DNA from: Campylobacteraceae bacterium
Lineage (GTDB): Bacteria; Campylobacterota; Campylobacteria; Campylobacterales; Sulfurovaceae
Assembly (NCBI GenBank): GCA_027022775.1
Contig: JALVXO010000258.1
Span: forward strand, 3,341-25,585
Direction: 5' to 3'
Length of the DNA: 22,245 nt
Shown here: piece by piece, positions 20,562-22,245 of the stretch
Layout: each line of letters starts with the position of its first letter
Position numbering within the stretch: the stretch's first letter is position 1
Notes under the pieces: generated by a model
Databases searched by the model: none
Seen by the model: only the letters and a program-made list of their open reading frames with translations
What the model was told of the DNA's origin: nothing
Translations under genes and position numbers: made by a program

Positions 20562-21491
20562 ATGAGTCATTATATGATTTTCTCGGGAACTGCAAACCGT
20601 CAGCTTGCAGATAAAATTTCTGACTATCTGGATGTGCCTGTATCCAAAGCAAATATTACTAAATTTTCAGACGGCGAAATTAATGTGCAAATTGCTGAGT
20701 CTGTCCGCGGCAAAGATGTTTATATAATTCAGCCAACCTGTAATCCGGTTAACTATAACCTTATGCAGCTTTTAATTATGGTAGATGCGCTTAAACGCTC
20801 TTCTGCCGGCTCTATTACTGCTGTAATTCCATATTACGGATATGCAAGGCAAGACAGAAAAGCAGCGCCGAGGGTTCCTATTACGGCTAAACTTGTCGCA
20901 GATATGATAGAGGCTGCCGGTATTACAAGGGTTGTTACAATCGATTTGCATGCTGCCCAAATTCAGGGATTTTTTAATATTCCGGTTGACAACCTTTATG
21001 GAGCCAACCTCTTTTTGGATTATATAAAAAGCAAGCAGTTTAAAAACCCTATAGTTGCTTCTCCTGATATCGGCGGGGTTGCAAGAGCCAGGTATTTTGC
21101 TCAAAAACTTGGCTTGGATATGGTAATTGTAGATAAAAGACGCCAAAAAGCCAACGAAGCAGAAGTTATGAATATTATCGGCGATGTAAAAGGAAAAGAT
21201 GTTATCTTAATCGATGATATGATAGACACTGCCGGCACAATGGTAAAAGGGGCAAAAGCGCTTAAAGAGAACGGCGCAACTTCTGTAATGGCATGCTGTA
21301 CACACCCTGTGCTTTCAGGTCCGGCTTTTGAGCGTATTGAAAACGGCGCTATAGATGAACTGGTGGTTTCTGACACAATTCCTCTAAAACAGCAGTCCAA
21401 TAAAATAAAAGTATTAAGCACAGCAAGACTGCTTGGGGAAGTTATCAGAAGAATAAACAATAACGAGAGCGTTAATTCGCTCTTTAAATAA
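20562..21491 (+). CDS. prs: Ribose-phosphate pyrophosphokinase (PRPP synthetase)
   Basis: This 309-aa enzyme makes PRPP from ribose 5-phosphate and ATP, feeding purine, pyrimidine, histidine, tryptophan and NAD synthesis. The N-terminal FSGTANRQLA and FSDGEINVQI, the PYYGYARQDRK segment, the TIDLHAAQIQGFF metal site with His130, and the PRPP loop VILIDDMIDTAGT (214-226) are all canonical, as is the length. AAGAAGG precedes the ATG. It is followed after 8 bp by lepA and probably shares its transcript. The gap before it (75 bp) is AT-rich. Confidence 0.97.
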   Translation: MSHYMIFSGTANRQLADKISDYLDVPVSKANITKFSDGEINVQIAESVRGKDVYIIQPTCNPVNYNLMQLLIMVDALKRSSAGSITAVIPYYGYARQDRKAAPRVPITAKLVADMIEAAGITRVVTIDLHAAQIQGFFNIPVDNLYGANLFLDYIKSKQFKNPIVASPDIGGVARARYFAQKLGLDMVIVDKRRQKANEAEVMNIIGDVKGKDVILIDDMIDTAGTMVKGAKALKENGATSVMACCTHPVLSGPAFERIENGAIDELVVSDTIPLKQQSNKIKVLSTARLLGEVIRRINNNESVNSLFK

Positions 21492-21499
21492 GGCGGCTG

Positions 21500-22245
21500 A
21501 TGGCTAAAAAAGTTCCGCAGTCAAATATTAGAAACTTTTCGATTATTGCCCATATAGACCATGGCAAATCCACGCTTGCCGACCGCATTATTCAAGAGTG
21601 CGGCGCAGTGAGCGAGCGCAAAATGAGCGCACAGGTAATGGATACTATGGATATCGAAAAAGAGCGCGGCATCACTATTAAAGCTCAAAGCGTTAGGTTA
21701 AACTACACAAAAGACGGGCAAGAGTATGTTCTTAACCTGATTGATACTCCAGGCCATGTTGACTTTTCTTACGAAGTTAGCCGCTCTTTGGCTTCAAGCG
21801 AAGGAGCTCTTTTGGTTGTTGATGCCGCCCAAGGCGTAGAAGCTCAGACTATTGCAAATGTATATATAGCTTTAGAGAACGATTTAGAGTTAATTCCGGT
21901 TGTTAACAAAATAGATTTGCCTAGTGCCGACCCAGACAGGGTTTTAACTGAAATAGAAGATGCTATCGGGCTTGACTGCACCGAGCACAATTTAGTTTCT
22001 GCAAAAACCGGTGTTGGAATAAAAGAGTTAATAGAGGCAATAATCGATAGAATTCCTGCCCCCAAAGGAGACGAAAACGCCCCGGCAAAAGCTATTATTT
22101 ATGATAGCTGGTTCGATAACTATCTTGGCGCTTTGGCGCTTGTAAGGGTGTTTGACGGCGAAATAAAAAAAGGGCAGACGGTGCAGATTATGAGTACCAA
22201 GCAAGAGCATCAAGTGCTAGATTTAATGTATCCAAATCCAATTTC
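21500..22245 (+). CDS. lepA: Elongation factor 4 (LepA), 3' end beyond the window
   Basis: The first 248 codons are present and run off the window. LepA is a translational GTPase that acts on the ribosome, reported to aid back-translocation and subunit biogenesis. The G1 motif AHIDHGKST is at 17-25, the switch region ends in EKERGITIK, G3 DTPGH is at 82-86, G4 NKID at 136-139 and the G5 SAKTG later. The start of domain II follows (DSWFDNYLGALALVRVFDG), where YDSWFDNYLG distinguishes LepA from EF-G. AAGGCGG lies just before the ATG, 8 bp after the prs stop codon. Confidence 0.96.
   Translation, partial: MAKKVPQSNIRNFSIIAHIDHGKSTLADRIIQECGAVSERKMSAQVMDTMDIEKERGITIKAQSVRLNYTKDGQEYVLNLIDTPGHVDFSYEVSRSLASSEGALLVVDAAQGVEAQTIANVYIALENDLELIPVVNKIDLPSADPDRVLTEIEDAIGLDCTEHNLVSAKTGVGIKELIEAIIDRIPAPKGDENAPAKAIIYDSWFDNYLGALALVRVFDGEIKKGQTVQIMSTKQEHQVLDLMYPNPI

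Overview
The window is AT-rich bacterial chromosome and most likely comes from a member of the Campylobacterota (Epsilonproteobacteria). The reasons are the kinds of protein seen, the clusters aspS-adk and (GluRS-like)-yggT-slt, which I remember from Campylobacter and relatives, and promoters that mostly have a TATAAT-like -10 behind T-rich DNA with no clear -35. I cannot name the genus. There is no rRNA, tRNA, CRISPR array, complete insertion sequence or recognisable prophage.

Layout. 1-1088: 3' part of the tRNA-modification gene mnmC, followed by a degenerate GTGAYA hexamer repeat. 1269-2522: an orphan multi-spanning membrane protein. 2555-6324, minus strand: murA, then aspS and adk (aspartyl-tRNA synthetase and adenylate kinase, tightly coupled). 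6593-9811, plus strand: an orphan 190-aa protein, then an orphan 112-aa protein whose stop codon overlaps the start of a UvrD/Rep-type helicase. 9812-12622: a gene-poor, regulator-rich stretch with a TetR-type repressor, four near-identical palindromic operators and a consensus promoter, a lone phage-CI-like HTH protein, and about 1.04 kb without a credible gene, full of short repeats and palindromes. 12623-16461: a Suv3-like RNA/DNA helicase translationally coupled to truD. 16641-17337: ppa with a previously easy-to-miss 57-aa lipoprotein. 17446-20486: a glutamyl-tRNA-synthetase-like protein that has lost its catalytic signatures, yggT, and a lytic transglycosylase. 20562-22245: prs and the 5' part of lepA, cut by the window end.

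Most genes are housekeeping: tRNA modification and charging (mnmC, truD, aspS), nucleotide metabolism (adk, prs, ppa), cell wall (murA, slt), DNA/RNA unwinding (two helicases) and translation (lepA). The parts most worth a second look are the apparently dead GluRS homologue kept in an intact operon, the phased four-operator array of the TetR gene, the bacterial Suv3-like helicase with a C-terminal zinc ribbon fused in operon with truD, and a family of 6-8 nt tandem microrepeats plus a shared palindromic element that fill the larger intergenic gaps. All calls rest on reading motifs by eye; no alignment, structure prediction or database search was run.
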